A DNA stretch of 64,000 nt, taken from assembly GCF_011075055.1 (NCBI RefSeq), contig NC_058155.1, positions 9,829,537 through 9,893,536 of the forward strand. The letters run 5' to 3'. The notes beneath the pieces were generated by a model that had not been told where the DNA came from, did not search any database, and was given only the letters and a program-made list of their open reading frames with translations. The translations under genes were made by a program, and so were the position numbers. Shown piece after piece: positions 36,157-49,500 of the stretch (the first letter of the stretch is position 1; each line of letters starts with the position of its first letter). The DNA comes from Mangifera indica. Its lineage: Eukaryota > Streptophyta > Magnoliopsida > Sapindales > Anacardiaceae.

Positions 36157-37528
36157 AAAGGTGATGATTTGCTCTGTTCCATAAATTTCTGGAGATTTGA
36201 GCTCTTCATAGGCTCATTCATTTTAGTGTCTCTCACATCTGTACTTACAGGTCAAAGTTACTGATTCCTCTGAGGGGGCGAAAGTAGTTAATTGAGTTGT
36301 TATATAACTAAAACAACCATGACATTGAATCATAAATACAGCGGTGCTCTCTTTGACCATAGAAGGTGAATTGCTTCTGCTTCTAGCTGACATTAGATAA
36401 TGTGGTGTTTGTTGATATAAGTGCTGGGATCTATTTGTGTACAATTTGATGTCAAACATGCCTGAGTGCTTTTACCATTCTATAGAATGTGATTTATTTG
36501 CCAGTGTGATAGTAATTTACTGCACTCCTGCCCTTCTTTCTAAATTTTGTTAAATTCAGCCGATAAATGTGCTTTTCATGTTCTATCTTCAGATGAAATC
36601 TCAATCTGGCAAAACACGATTTTATTAGATCGTTTTTAAATATAGATGTCAAGTGATGCAAATTTTCAACAGTAAACATTTCCAGTCGGTCCAGGCTAGT
36701 TATGAAATCTTAAGTAGTATTTTGTGGCTGTTAATAATGATTCTGAAATTTAGTGTGTTTTGGATTAAATTAGTCTGGCGTATAAATGCTCTGCTTTTGA
36801 CTCCCTGGTTGAGCTTTTCCGAAGTAATGGATGTCGAACTGCATGCATCGCTGCCTCAAATTATATATTTTAGAGTTATATCTTTACCTTGCAACATCTG
36901 AAGCTACATTGAGATTTAGCTGTTGATGTGAGATTTAGCACTTAAAAATTGCTTGAAAGATGACTGCTAGAACCAATCTTCATTAGCAGATACGAGAAAT
37001 ATTGAGAGATTATTTGATCAAACGATCGTTTTTGTTTTTTCAACATTTTCAACCGTGCACGTGTTTTCGGGGGGGAAAAAAGTACGTGTCACACCTAGAA
37101 ATACCCCCAAAAAAAGGGCCTAAAAAAGGTCGACTCTTTTCAATTTTTGGACTATGTAGAATATGTCCCAAACAGAGTTGAAAATACCAAAAATAATACA
37201 TAATTCTAGCAAGGACAATTTCATTAAATTATCTGCTCTTATTCAATTTTACTTTTGAATGTTTGTACAAAATTATGATATCTGGTGCCCCGTATATAAC
37301 TTAAAACGCCTGTGTGTCTAGAAATCTTCAGAGCTAGATGATTGATGAGGGACGCGCGGAAGAAATGAGGTCTCATGTAGTGGAATGGAAGGCTTAGCCG
37401 ACGTGTATTTCATCCTCGGGAATAGCTTAGCCTGGTTTTATTTGATGCCTAATTTTATTTTATGATAGCTTCATCCGAGTCTTCCATACATGAATTGAGA
37501 GGAATACAAGGCCCAAAGTTGAACACTA
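36157..37528. other. Spacer between convergent GATA and SABRE-like genes
   Basis: Contains the two 3' UTRs and no recognised gene. ACGTG-core motifs occur at about 37058-37064 (GCACGTGT) and 37083-37089 (TACGTGTC), flanking a G run; their position between two gene ends makes a promoter role unlikely. The ORF at 37462-37674 is the opposite strand of the SABRE terminal exon and its surroundings. Confidence 0.5.
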
Positions 37529-40500
37529 TCATGTACCCAACTCATGAAAATCTTCAAAAGGTGATGGTGATGATCCACTGGAAGAGTCACTTTCAATTTC
37601 GAATGGTGTGGTTTCCCTTGGAGATGATGGTGATTCTCCCTGCTTGGACGGTGAACCTGATTGAGGAAGATTGATTAGTCTAAATGCAGGATTAACAAAT
37701 TATAGCAGCAGATATGAAAATATCCCCACGTTGCAATCACAGATCATTATATAAGAGGGAAAAATCAACAAACCTTTTTGTCCTCTATTCCGAAATTTCT
37801 TTGTGTGTCGCCTGATAAGCCTCTTAGCTTTTGTTATGGTAAGCTGCCGGGCAAAGGGGGAGAATTCTGTATCACTTTCACTCCATTCCCCCTGAAAATC
37901 ATCCTCTTCCCCTCTCATCGTCCGCAGCACAAATGCCTTGGCCTTGCGACGTTGGGTATTGAACAGTCCCCTTATTGAAGTTACAAATCCATCACCTGCT
38001 CCATCGTTTGGCCGCTTGAGAAAGGTTATTGGATACTGATCAGGTTTCCCTGTTTGCCCTTGTTCAGGATCACTCAAATGAAGGTCACTGTCAGGAACAG
38101 TAATTATACTAGGTTGTTGACTATGTGCTTTGTCTTTGAACTTTCTACCCTGCAAAATAGGAAGAATATGAGTAGGTTCAACACTAAGAGTAAAAATATA
38201 TTGTATACTTGCTTGAATCATATTATGATGCCAAATGTCTTTACCAACTAGATAAATAACACTCAAAAACACGGCTGATCTCCCCCCCCCCCCCCCCCCC
38301 CCACATGTTAATGAGTTATCAGCTGCATGTGTGTGTGTATTTAAAGAGTCAATTTTGTACTAACATAAAAGGACTTACACAAAAAGTGATTGAAAAAAAT
38401 CACATCGCAGTTATATTACCTGCATTCCAGTCACAGACTTTAGAACCCCCCAGATGATGTGCTTCTTTACTCGTGAGAAGAGTCTCCTCCAAGTGCCAGT
38501 GAACTCAACACGATGAAATGTATCCATCAGCAACTTAAGATCATTCACAACAAATCTTGATCCTTCGTAAGTAAGCAGTAGCTCGACCTACACCAGAATA
38601 ATGTAAATCTACCTATAAAAATAATAAGGCATTGCAATGCAAAACAACAGAGTATTCCACATGAACTGAAACAACCTGACTTATCTTGATGTTGTGAAAT
38701 TCCATGATTTTTCGAGGCCTAGATCTTTTCTCCTCTTGCACTTTGGTGACCTTTTTTTCTTCATGTGATGATCGACCAGGCTTCACAGGCTTGGAGTCTT
38801 TCAATTTGCTCTTGTCATCTTGTTGCTCAAGAGAACCAAGTAACGCAGCACTGGGAGAGTGAACCTGTAGGACAAGTTCATTAGCTACAGATTCTGCTAC
38901 AGTCTCTTCCCAAGTTCTGTCGAAAGAAGATGTTCTTCTAAGCTCAGGAGTTGAACCACGAGCAGCACTTGTCTTCACATTTGGCAACTTTAATGCCTAC
39001 AAATACAATTAGCACAAAATTTATCAAAAGCACATAGCTTGAACTTAGAAAACAGAAGTTTGAGTTCCTATAGATCTTGTGTCTAAAGATTGCAACAAAA
39101 ACTACTGTATTATACGTTAAAAAGAATATAAAATGTCAACCTTTATTTCTTCGTTGCTCATCATTTTAGGTTAGTGCTTCAAACTCATCAAAGATGCTAG
39201 AACTCTAACCTTGGTTTCCAAATAATTTCAAGATATTTATTTTGACAGAACCAAGATACTTATATGGTATCCTTAGTTGACTTCTTTTGTTTCTAACATT
39301 TCAGTATTTAAGGACAACTTTTTATTCATTACCAATGTTACTAATCTTTTTCATTAACTAAGACTGCTTTTGTGTTTGATGTAGAAAGAAAATTTGTCAG
39401 GAGAACCAAGGCCGACTACTGGTTCAACCTTGTTGTACTCCTTGTTTATACTCTTCGGTAAACCTTTTTTGTTTTCAATCTTATCAAAAAAGAGATTGCA
39501 TCAAGAGCAAAAAGGCAGAAGAAATATTGGATGCTCACTTGCAAAGTATCAGCAGATAATAGACTGGTTAAAGCAGAAAGGGGTACTGCAGAGGCAATTT
39601 GTTTGGATAAGATGTCAGACTCTTTTGTAGGATGGCTACTTGAGGCGACAGGTTCATGCGTTGACGAACCTTTCTTACTACCACGTCTGCCAGCAGCAGT
39701 TGTTGAGACCTTCCAAACTTCCTGCACACCAATCATGTAGATCACTAATCACATTGGCATCTAAAACAATGAAGCTATTATTTTGGTCATGGCTCGCAAC
39801 ATGGGTTTTTGTTTACAATTTTAAATCATTGAAACCTCCAACTACCTGCCGCCGTTGGGAGTCTTGTTCCTCTTCTGGGAAGAAATACCCCCACATCATT
39901 CTGTACATTGCCTCTGTCAAATGAATCTTGAGTGGGTAAATTTCTACCTACATTGCAAAAGAAGGCCTCAGATTAAATAATTGACAAATAGTTCACCAGA
40001 ATTGAAGATCAAACAAGTAATGAAGATATGAATCCGCTGCATTTTCAAAAGGATGCTTTGCAGTTGCAGCTATACATGATATGGAATATATAGCAATGCT
40101 CAGTAATTATGTTTAAAATACATCAAATCTGATCAATAAATGAATATGATTTTATGTCATTGTGAAAAATCCGATTTATCTAGCAATAACTTTAATATAA
40201 AAGTGAAACAAGAAAAGTAACTTACCAGGAAAAGTTCAAGAGGAGAGATTCCATCCTTCGGTGCTCCCTGCTTTGCATCAACTCGAAGCATGACTTTTCT
40301 GCAGCAAAAAGTAAATTATAAAATTAATTTTAATTAACATGTATTCAGAAGATGCCAGAAAAACAGAAATGGCATAAAACTTTCTAAGTATTAGTTAGGC
40401 GGCCCCTGTCCAGTGGATGACTTACCACCAGCACTGCAATAAGATCAGAGTTTCTATACATCTATCCTCCTAAAACCCTCTGATTCATTTGTTTCAGCAT

Positions 40501-43500
40501 GGTATCACTTCAAACAAAGGTTATGTGAGTTTAACCGCATGGTGCAATACACAAAAACACATAAGAAAGCAACATGTTTTGCATCAAACTGATGCCATTT
40601 TTGTGTGGTAGCCTTGTCACTTCTCCCACACAAATTATAATCTTCATACTTTCTTTTTTTTGTTCACCAATTCTAGCCAATGGTGAAGTGGGAACATCGT
40701 ATGACATGACAGTTATTTTATTTCCCATATATGAACTATAAAATCATGTACATAAACTTGTATACAAACAATGACATATCGTTATATAATTAGAGGATTT
40801 TGAATTAAAGATAAAGTAACACCCATTCATATGGTGACATATCATTGTTTGTGCCTAAGTTTGTGCCCATTGTTTATGTATATAGTGCTACTCTAATAAA
40901 AAATAGGTATTCCTTCTTCATGAAGTTGCAATATTTAAATAAAAAGATTTATTTTTTTAAAATAACTGTTAGCTCCATTAAATTCTGCTGTTCAGCAGTC
41001 TCAATAATGTAAAAAAGAAGTGTCGACTAATATAAAACTAAGTAGGCCAGAAAAAGACCAGGGTCAAGCATGCTTGTGCCAGCTTAAGTTGGAGCTTGGC
41101 CTTGAAAGAACTTAAATAACAACCACGTTAGAACAAGAAAATGGAGAAGAATTTCAACCTTTTACACAATTATAACAAATAAACACTATGGAAGGAAGTA
41201 GGCTGAGAGGAGCACCACAAAATATCAACAAGTACAACAGGAAAGGAAAAAGTGCATACTTTCCCCATTCTTGCGGAGGATTCCATGGTGATAAAAGCGT
41301 ATCAGACTTGGCTTGTGGCACGCAGTTTCTTACAACAAGGTACTTAGTTGTAAACTGAGCAACACCAATATCTTTGTAATCTCGGTCAAAATCATAAATC
41401 TGAGAGATGATCAAGAAAAATAAAACTATATCAGTCACATCCTCACAAAACCAACTTTTACATAACAGTAAGTAAAGCATTGGCAAAGCCAGTAGACTAA
41501 TAAAGAATAATTTGCTTTCTCAAGAAGCTAAAATAGTAAAAGATCTTATCAAACTGCATGGTACAGAATAACCAAAACCAGTATCATATGTAACCAATAA
41601 TCATTCTATTATAGAGATGTAGCAGTACAAAATGACAAAAAGAAGAAAAGCAAAACACCCATGCTTCCCAAGGTTATCATATCTTTAGAAACTCACCATG
41701 TCATTTATCTCAGCTTCAGCAAAAGATTTACCATCCAAAAGCATGCTCCAAACAACTTTGTTAATTTGCAAGGAAATTCGCATAGCATATGATGGGCTTT
41801 TGTTCTTCTCCTTCTCCATCAGTCGTGACTGAGCAGCTTTCTGCAGAGCCAACCGTAAAGATGCAGAAGCTTCCTTCCTAGAGTTTTGTGCATTTACAAG
41901 CTCATTCTTCAGTCCTTGTATCTGAGTGGGAAAAAAAAAAAAAACCATTATTCATCATCTAAGGATGCTGAAGAATTTATAATCAGTAAGGATACAATAG
42001 ATTTTTTTGCTTTTTGTAGAGACGAGCATATAAATCCATGAACATGTACCATTACACATGCTCAAAGCAAAACGTAAATCTACATAAAGTCCTCCATAGA
42101 AGCATCTAACAGCATACAGGAAAAGACACATATAAAGATTGTGAACAAGCCACATAGAGACAATAAATTGCTAATGCTACAACTTACATGTACATATATG
42201 AAAAAGTAGGTCAGCTAACCAAATAAACAGTCCAAACATCTCGAGAATGTCAAACCGCTATTTGATCCTAGTAATAAAAGTACTAATAATTCAACTATCA
42301 TGCCCTTAAAATTCCCTAGGAAAGTTTTATGATTACATTATCAAAACAAATGCCATAGCAAACTCATAAATACATTTGTCTGCAGCTATAATACTCTTTT
42401 CTTCCCCATTGGCATAATTGGTTTCAAGATCAGTACAGCTTGCACATTAACATTTTGAATCAATGTGCAGAGAACCATGCCAAAATGAGTCATGATCAAG
42501 ATAAATATAATAGTTTAGACACAGAGATTGGTAAACAAATAGAGTTTTTTCATGCTGATGTCTTCTTGACTGATCAGCCTATTAAGAATACAGGGAAGTT
42601 TCAATCCAAAAAAAAGAAATAAACATTGAATAATCACAAGGACTAAACATAATACATTCATAACTCATTTCAGGTAACATGGAGAAAACAACTGTAGCAA
42701 AAAGATCATATTGCATTACATAGGTTTCATTTATACACATGCTCTGTTTATGCTAACTCCATATATTTGGGACTCAGAATGCTTACTACTCGGTATACAG
42801 GACCAAGGTTGGAATTGGATATTAATAATACCCAGATAGGTTATAACTTAATAAATATTACAATATGCAGGTATACTATATAATAATACGCATAAGACTT
42901 CTCATGGAAACAATATTTATAATAAAAAATTTGGATATGGAAATAACCCCAAATATATATTCTCAATGATGATAGACCTAGATATCGATTAGGAACACAA
43001 CCTAGATTTTCTATCAGATATTTGCACAATATGCAGTGGTAGCTTGAATATGTATAAAGTTGTCTTGCTGAAAGACACAGAATTAGCCAATATTTACCAG
43101 TACTAGTGGTTGCTAAACCAACTACAAAGGTGCATCATTTATTAAACACAGGATACCGTAGCACATAGGGGAATCATAATTTATTTGTTGGATAATACAT
43201 AAATATAACCTTAATATAAGTACTCCCCTACATGTATCGAGCAATCAAAATTCTAAAATCAGATTGCAAGGGCCCAAATGAACTGAAATGTGATCCACTG
43301 ACTCAAAAATCAGGTGCAGTGTTTAGAGAAAAATTGTGAACCTACTGAGTAAGAGCACCAAAGGCAATCTCCTCAGCTCTAACGTGATCAACCCCTTCAA
43401 ACCCTAAATGTCTTATTATTTGGAAATTGGGACATCTAACATAAACAGATTTGTATTTAAAAACAGATATAAAAGGATTAGAACTTCCCAATACAGAAAG

Positions 43501-46500
43501 CAAATAGTTCTTAAATCATAGAGAAGCATTATCTTCATGAAATACCAACATCAGGATAAAGAGATAACTAGAAAGATTTTTCCTTACCAATGTTGATTTC
43601 CCACTGGCTACCATCCACAAATTGCCTTCATTTTCTTGACATATATCTCCTGAAGTATCACAATACAGAGACAATTTCCTAATGTCATGAAGAATCAACT
43701 TATGCTCCCGTTCTTTTTGTTCAAGGTTAATTCTTGCAAGTTCTACCTCTTCAACGCCATCAGGAACCACCTCATCTGCCTCCTCTTCAACATCTTCATC
43801 ATCTTCAGTAGGAAAGGACAAACTGCTTTTTCGAGGTCTGAATCACAAGCTTTTTGCATCAAATACCAGAAATTTTTTTATGCACAGATCACACATTCAA
43901 ATAAGTGCCTTATGGACTACAAAGTAAAAGAATCTCAAGGAACAATATACATCAACAAAAAATGATGTAATGAATAACCTAAATGAAAGCAACCATGTTG
44001 TGATACTAACGGCTGTCTGAAAGCAATCAAAATGTGATAGACAATATCTTATTAAACAAATTCAGACACAATTTAAATACACCAAAATTAAATTCATCCC
44101 TAACTCTACAATGTGTTCAATGATTACGAAACGATGTCACCAAGAATAAAGACTAAAAGTCAAACCACTTTTTCAAGGCCTGAATAACAAGCTTTCTGCA
44201 TCAAATACCAGAATTTTGTTTATGCCCAGATCACATATTCAATGAAGTGCCTTATGGACTACAAAATAGATATCTCTCAAGGAACAATATACATCAAGAA
44301 AAAATGATGTAAAGAATAACTTGAATGAAAACAATCATGTTGTGATACTAACAGCTGTCTGAAAACAATCAAAATGTGATAGACAAATATTTTATTAGAC
44401 AAATACACCAAAAGTTAAATTCATCCCTAAATCTACAATGTGTTTAATGAGCATGAAATAATGTCAGCAAGAGTAAAGACTAAAGGTCGGCCGAATAGAT
44501 TCTGAGAAGATACTAGAACTACCAACACTATCTACAGCAAGACCTGTAGTATAAATATATGGAAAACTTGTACAATAAGTAACCACATAATTTAAACTTC
44601 TGAACATGCACACAAGAAGAGAATTAAATTGGGGAGAAAAGAAAACAATGAAAAAAGAAATATGCATATACTCACTTGGGAAGCCGTGCAAAGAGAAGAT
44701 TGGTCAACACATCAAGCATAACCTGAAACTGGCGAGATGTCATCGTAGCTGTTATATTGTGAGAATTGAAAGTGAGCTCTTTTAAGGGCTTCACCTGCAG
44801 AAGAATAAATCATAAAACAAGAAAATCATTTACAACGGCGTATTCAACCAACACTATTGTTATTATAAATAGTCTCTCTGGTATGACATCCATATGATAA
44901 GAAAGCACAGACCTCCCTGTGAAGAGAGCTAGTGCAGACCTCTCTATGAAGTGAACTAGACAATGTAGCCAAGCTCACTTCATGTACCAGCCCACACTTT
45001 ATATCTAAATTTATAGTCCAGATTGCAGAAAACTATATATGTATAGGTAGGAAATGCTTGCATACCTTCAGATCTGGAGTCCCACCTTTGTGCCTTGTGT
45101 ATCGAAAATACATATCACAAGGCATAAAAACTCTTTCGAGTAGAGCACCAGTGCGCTTTACTTTTGGAGAGCTTCTCCGAATTTTAGGAAGCCACTGCAG
45201 TCCAGCCCCTGGGTCAACATCAGTGGGTGCAACATGAGCCTGAACATGCTCCAACATTACAGAAAGCTCCATGCGTTTCCATGTCATTTCAGGTCCACAT
45301 TCAGGAATATGTACATTTGTGGTACCAAGTGCTTGTTCAATCATCTCATAACCAACATGGAGGACTGAATGAAACGATCGGGCTAAAACACGACCACTGA
45401 CAGCAGCAAGCAGAAATCTACCCTGTAAGTACATAAAAAATAAGTTAAATGATGTCTATCATTTGTTATTAACTACTGAAGACCAAATCAATATACAGAC
45501 TAATAAAAAATGTCATAAAATTTGGACTTGAAAAAAAAGAACTCCAATTTCTTCAAGTTCCACTGCATAAGTCAAATTGATGATTTAGATTCAAAAGTGA
45601 TTCCCAGCATACGAAAAATTTTATGACTGATAGAAGCTAATATTTCATTGATGCTCGAAAAAACTTTTGACACCAATCCTTGTAATACACTTCATTTGAG
45701 ATGTATACAAGCACAATAACATAAATTCAAAGAAAAATCTTTTACCAATAAATAAGCATGCAGCAAAATTGTCAAAATAATTACAAATTCAGAACACTAT
45801 AATTAACAACAGGATATGGTAAGTAAAATCAATAAAACTATGTGCACAAAGTTGTGCACAAGTAATGATGTATCGCTATGTGATTTGGTATTGTTTTATC
45901 TTTAATTTTCAGTTATCCAATCATATGATGATACGTCGTTGTTTGTGCACATTGCACTACTCAAGTAAAATTGGCAAAAGGAAACTCTGCGGAGCATTTT
46001 AAGTTGAAGTAAAACACTCAATTATTATAGGATTGGGAGTTATAACCTAACTATGGCAAAACATAATTTCCACAGGATCCCCCACCCACATTAAAAATAA
46101 AAGCAATCGTACCAGGAAAGTATCATCAGAACTTACATTGGCCTCTTCTGAATGAAGATTAAATTGTGGCTCAATAACGTTGACCATGAAATGACGAGTG
46201 CCCTCCTCCTCAAAATCATTGATACTCTCATTTTTCTCTGGTAATAAAGCAAAACAAGTGCATCTCAGCTGAGTAATAGAGCAAAACATCTCATAGACAA
46301 TTCATTCTCATGAGCAAGCTCAAAATAAGTATTTAAAATGCTGGTATTCATTGTGATATGACTCTGTAAAATATAACACTGTGAAGCTTAAGTTCATGTG
46401 AAAGTGTTCTCAAGACATACCAACCATAACAGACGATGAATTCTCCATTTTAACTGACTGTGACAGAGATGAAATCGTTCCTGCTGTCTCCCCCTCTTGA

Positions 46501-49500
46501 GAGGGGGAAACTGCAGCACTGCTGGTAGAGGGGGACCTAGAAACATCATCTTTCAGTGTTTCAACTTCATTTTTCTGTTTCTCCTCTAGTAATTTCCTCT
46601 GCGCATATTGTCGAGAAGGAGAAGGCTTTGAAGGTTCAAATGCTTTGGATATTCCACCAACAAAGGACCAAACAGCATCTCTGTTCCCTATAGTCCACAA
46701 AAGCTTAAGACCATAAACAAAAACACGCTGGCAATTGTCAGCTATTACAACATTGTATCCATCATCATCACTTGGATCAGACCGTGTGTGCTCATCACTC
46801 TCACTCCCATTCTCAAACTCAGACCTCACATATGTCATCTCAAGATTTCTTCTTCCAGCCTCTTGCCATGCTAATAACCTAGCAGGATCAGCCTTTGGGG
46901 CCTGCCTTCTGATCGTAAAATAGTCAGAAGATAATAAAAATCCATCATCACGGTGTTTCTCAGTGCAACCATTCATAACATTACGTTTTTCACTAGGAAC
47001 TTTATCCATGGAGGCAGACTGAGAACTTTTCCTAGTCATTTGAACTACCTTTGCCACACTGGTGTGATCTTCTTTATTTATAAAAACCTTAGGCACATGA
47101 AGCTCAATACCCTGGTAAACGAGATCAAGGGGATCACGCTTGCATGCAAAAGTATATTTTTGCTTGCCACGACTGAGACAAATTTCATACTTCAGCTTGG
47201 ACATGGTAATTGTCAATCCTTTGGCTGGATCATCATCATCTAAGGGCATATGCTTTAAACAAGTAGGTGTAACATCTATGCGGAGCATGAATTCTGTCAT
47301 AACCCTGTCTAATGACAAATTCCCTGATCTTATGAATCTCGGAACTCCATAACGAGGCCACCGAGAGAAAGTACGCAATTTATGAGGAGGAAGATAATTC
47401 AAGTTCCAGAATTTGCTTAACCATGCTAAATCATGAGCACCGACATTCACTTTTGGTGAAGCTACTGGAGTGTTCTCAGACTTATAAGGTGGACCATAGA
47501 CAGTTCCATCTACAATGGTGCTATCTGCCAAAGTAAATGGGGGTGAGCTCTCAGAAGCAGGAAGAGCAGATCTAAGAGAGAAACTCCAGCGAAGGGAGAG
47601 AGAAGTAGATCTGAAGGGATCAAAAACATATTCACGAGGTTTCCCTTCAACAGGAAGTGCAAATAAATAATGATTCATTGGATTTCCAGAATCACATCCC
47701 CAATCCATTGTAACTTCAAGAGTAAAGACCGGGGCTTCAAGTAAAGGACCAGATATGCCAGCAGGAAGTTTTAAGCCACGACTCTTAGCCATACTGTCCA
47801 AGCTGCTCGAAAATATCTTGAAGTCCTCTGCAGAAACATGAACACGACCATCTGACTGCTTGATCTCCATCATAGCTGATACAATTTGAAGCTTGTCGAG
47901 CTTTTCATAAGGATCAGTAGTCGCAAGAACGTGCCATTTGGTTTCAGAAAAACTCAAGGAGATATTTCCATGAATGTAATTTCTCATATCATCCCACCAT
48001 GGTAAACTCTTTTCCTTCTTTGGTGGCTGAATTAGGGGACCTGGATTCCGAATACTTAAATTAGCCCTACGAAGAGCTACAGTAAAAGCATAGCTCACAT
48101 CAGCAAAAACTGGTTCATATCCCACTCCAAAGGACACTTCTCCTCTCTGAAAAGACAGAGGCAAATCAAAGTATGTTTTCATAGGAGGAGTTGTGCCACT
48201 TGCTGAACGAAGCATGCGCACCTTTCTCCATCTTCCAATGAAGACATCTTGGTAAACTTGGGGCTGAAAACATGTGGCCTAGTTCAAGCAAGGATCAGTT
48301 ACAATCATGACAACATATAATTATGGCTGAAATTTGTGACCCTAGAGAAATGATAACAACCCAAACAACAAAGCCAGATCATCATAAGGCTCAAACATAG
48401 ACATAAAAATATTTACCTTTTGCAAGTTAATAAATGATAATTTAGGGAGCTGAAACTAAACATAGATTGTTACTATGAAATACAGATCCCATGCTCTCAA
48501 TAAATAGGTCCCCTATAAGCCTTATGGTTGCCATGTCCTACATACCCTCCTTCAACTCCCTCTTGTAATATCTCCCTTCTATCTCACAGGTTCTATGATA
48601 GCATGAGTTCACACAATTGCTTATTGGATTGCGAAACTTTGTTCATTTAAGTGTAATTGAAGATTTTATATCTAAAGATGGATAACAATGGAACAACAAG
48701 CACACATCACCGAAAAAAAAAAAAAAAAATTAGAAGTTCCAGAGCAGGAAAGGCAAAGAGGGAAAGACAGCTAGAGCTAACCTGTTGTGCTAACACAAGG
48801 CGACCAACACATTTACTAGAAGTTGCAGAAAGAAGAGGGAACGTATAATTTCTTAAATTAGCAATTAGGGTGCCTGTATGCAAGAGAATATTACTCCCAT
48901 AGAGCCGAGAAAATGGTATATTGTTTTCCCCACAAACAGGATCTAGCTTCTTCAGAAGCTCTACCATCCCAGCATCTCCACCATCAATCCTCATCAAGGT
49001 CACATCTAACTCTGTAGCAGAAATGGAAAGAACAGAAGTTCTGGAAATACTAGGCTTAAAACCAGCCTGAAAGCCTTCCCTACAGGCACCTGAACCTTCT
49101 GCTGGTACCAGATTTTGGCATGCCTGGTAATAGGAACGGAATGACTGTATATAAATTTCTTCTTGCACTTTGTCAATAGCAGAAGGATCATGTATATCAA
49201 TCTCAACTCCATTAAAGCAAACCTTCCTTTCATGAGGAGAATCATTAGTTTCAGAAGACTTAGGAGCCTGTTTGGCTTTGGAAATGAATTCTTCAAGAAA
49301 TTTTAACCTGACAGCTAACTCACAGGCTTCATTCTTCATCAGCTGGTAATGTTCATCAAGCCAACCCTGTATTGGTTCTTCCTCAATATCAGCAGTCAGC
49401 TTGCGTATACAAAACTTCAAACAGCCAAACTTGACTGCACCAGACTTTTTGGGTTTTGAGCTTTCATTCTTCATAGGACAAATAAGCTTAGTTTTAGCAG

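Noticed and set aside
37050..37095. ACGTG-core motifs as a possible ABA-responsive promoter
   Set aside because: They lie between the 3' ends of two convergent genes, so no nearby start site supports promoter function.
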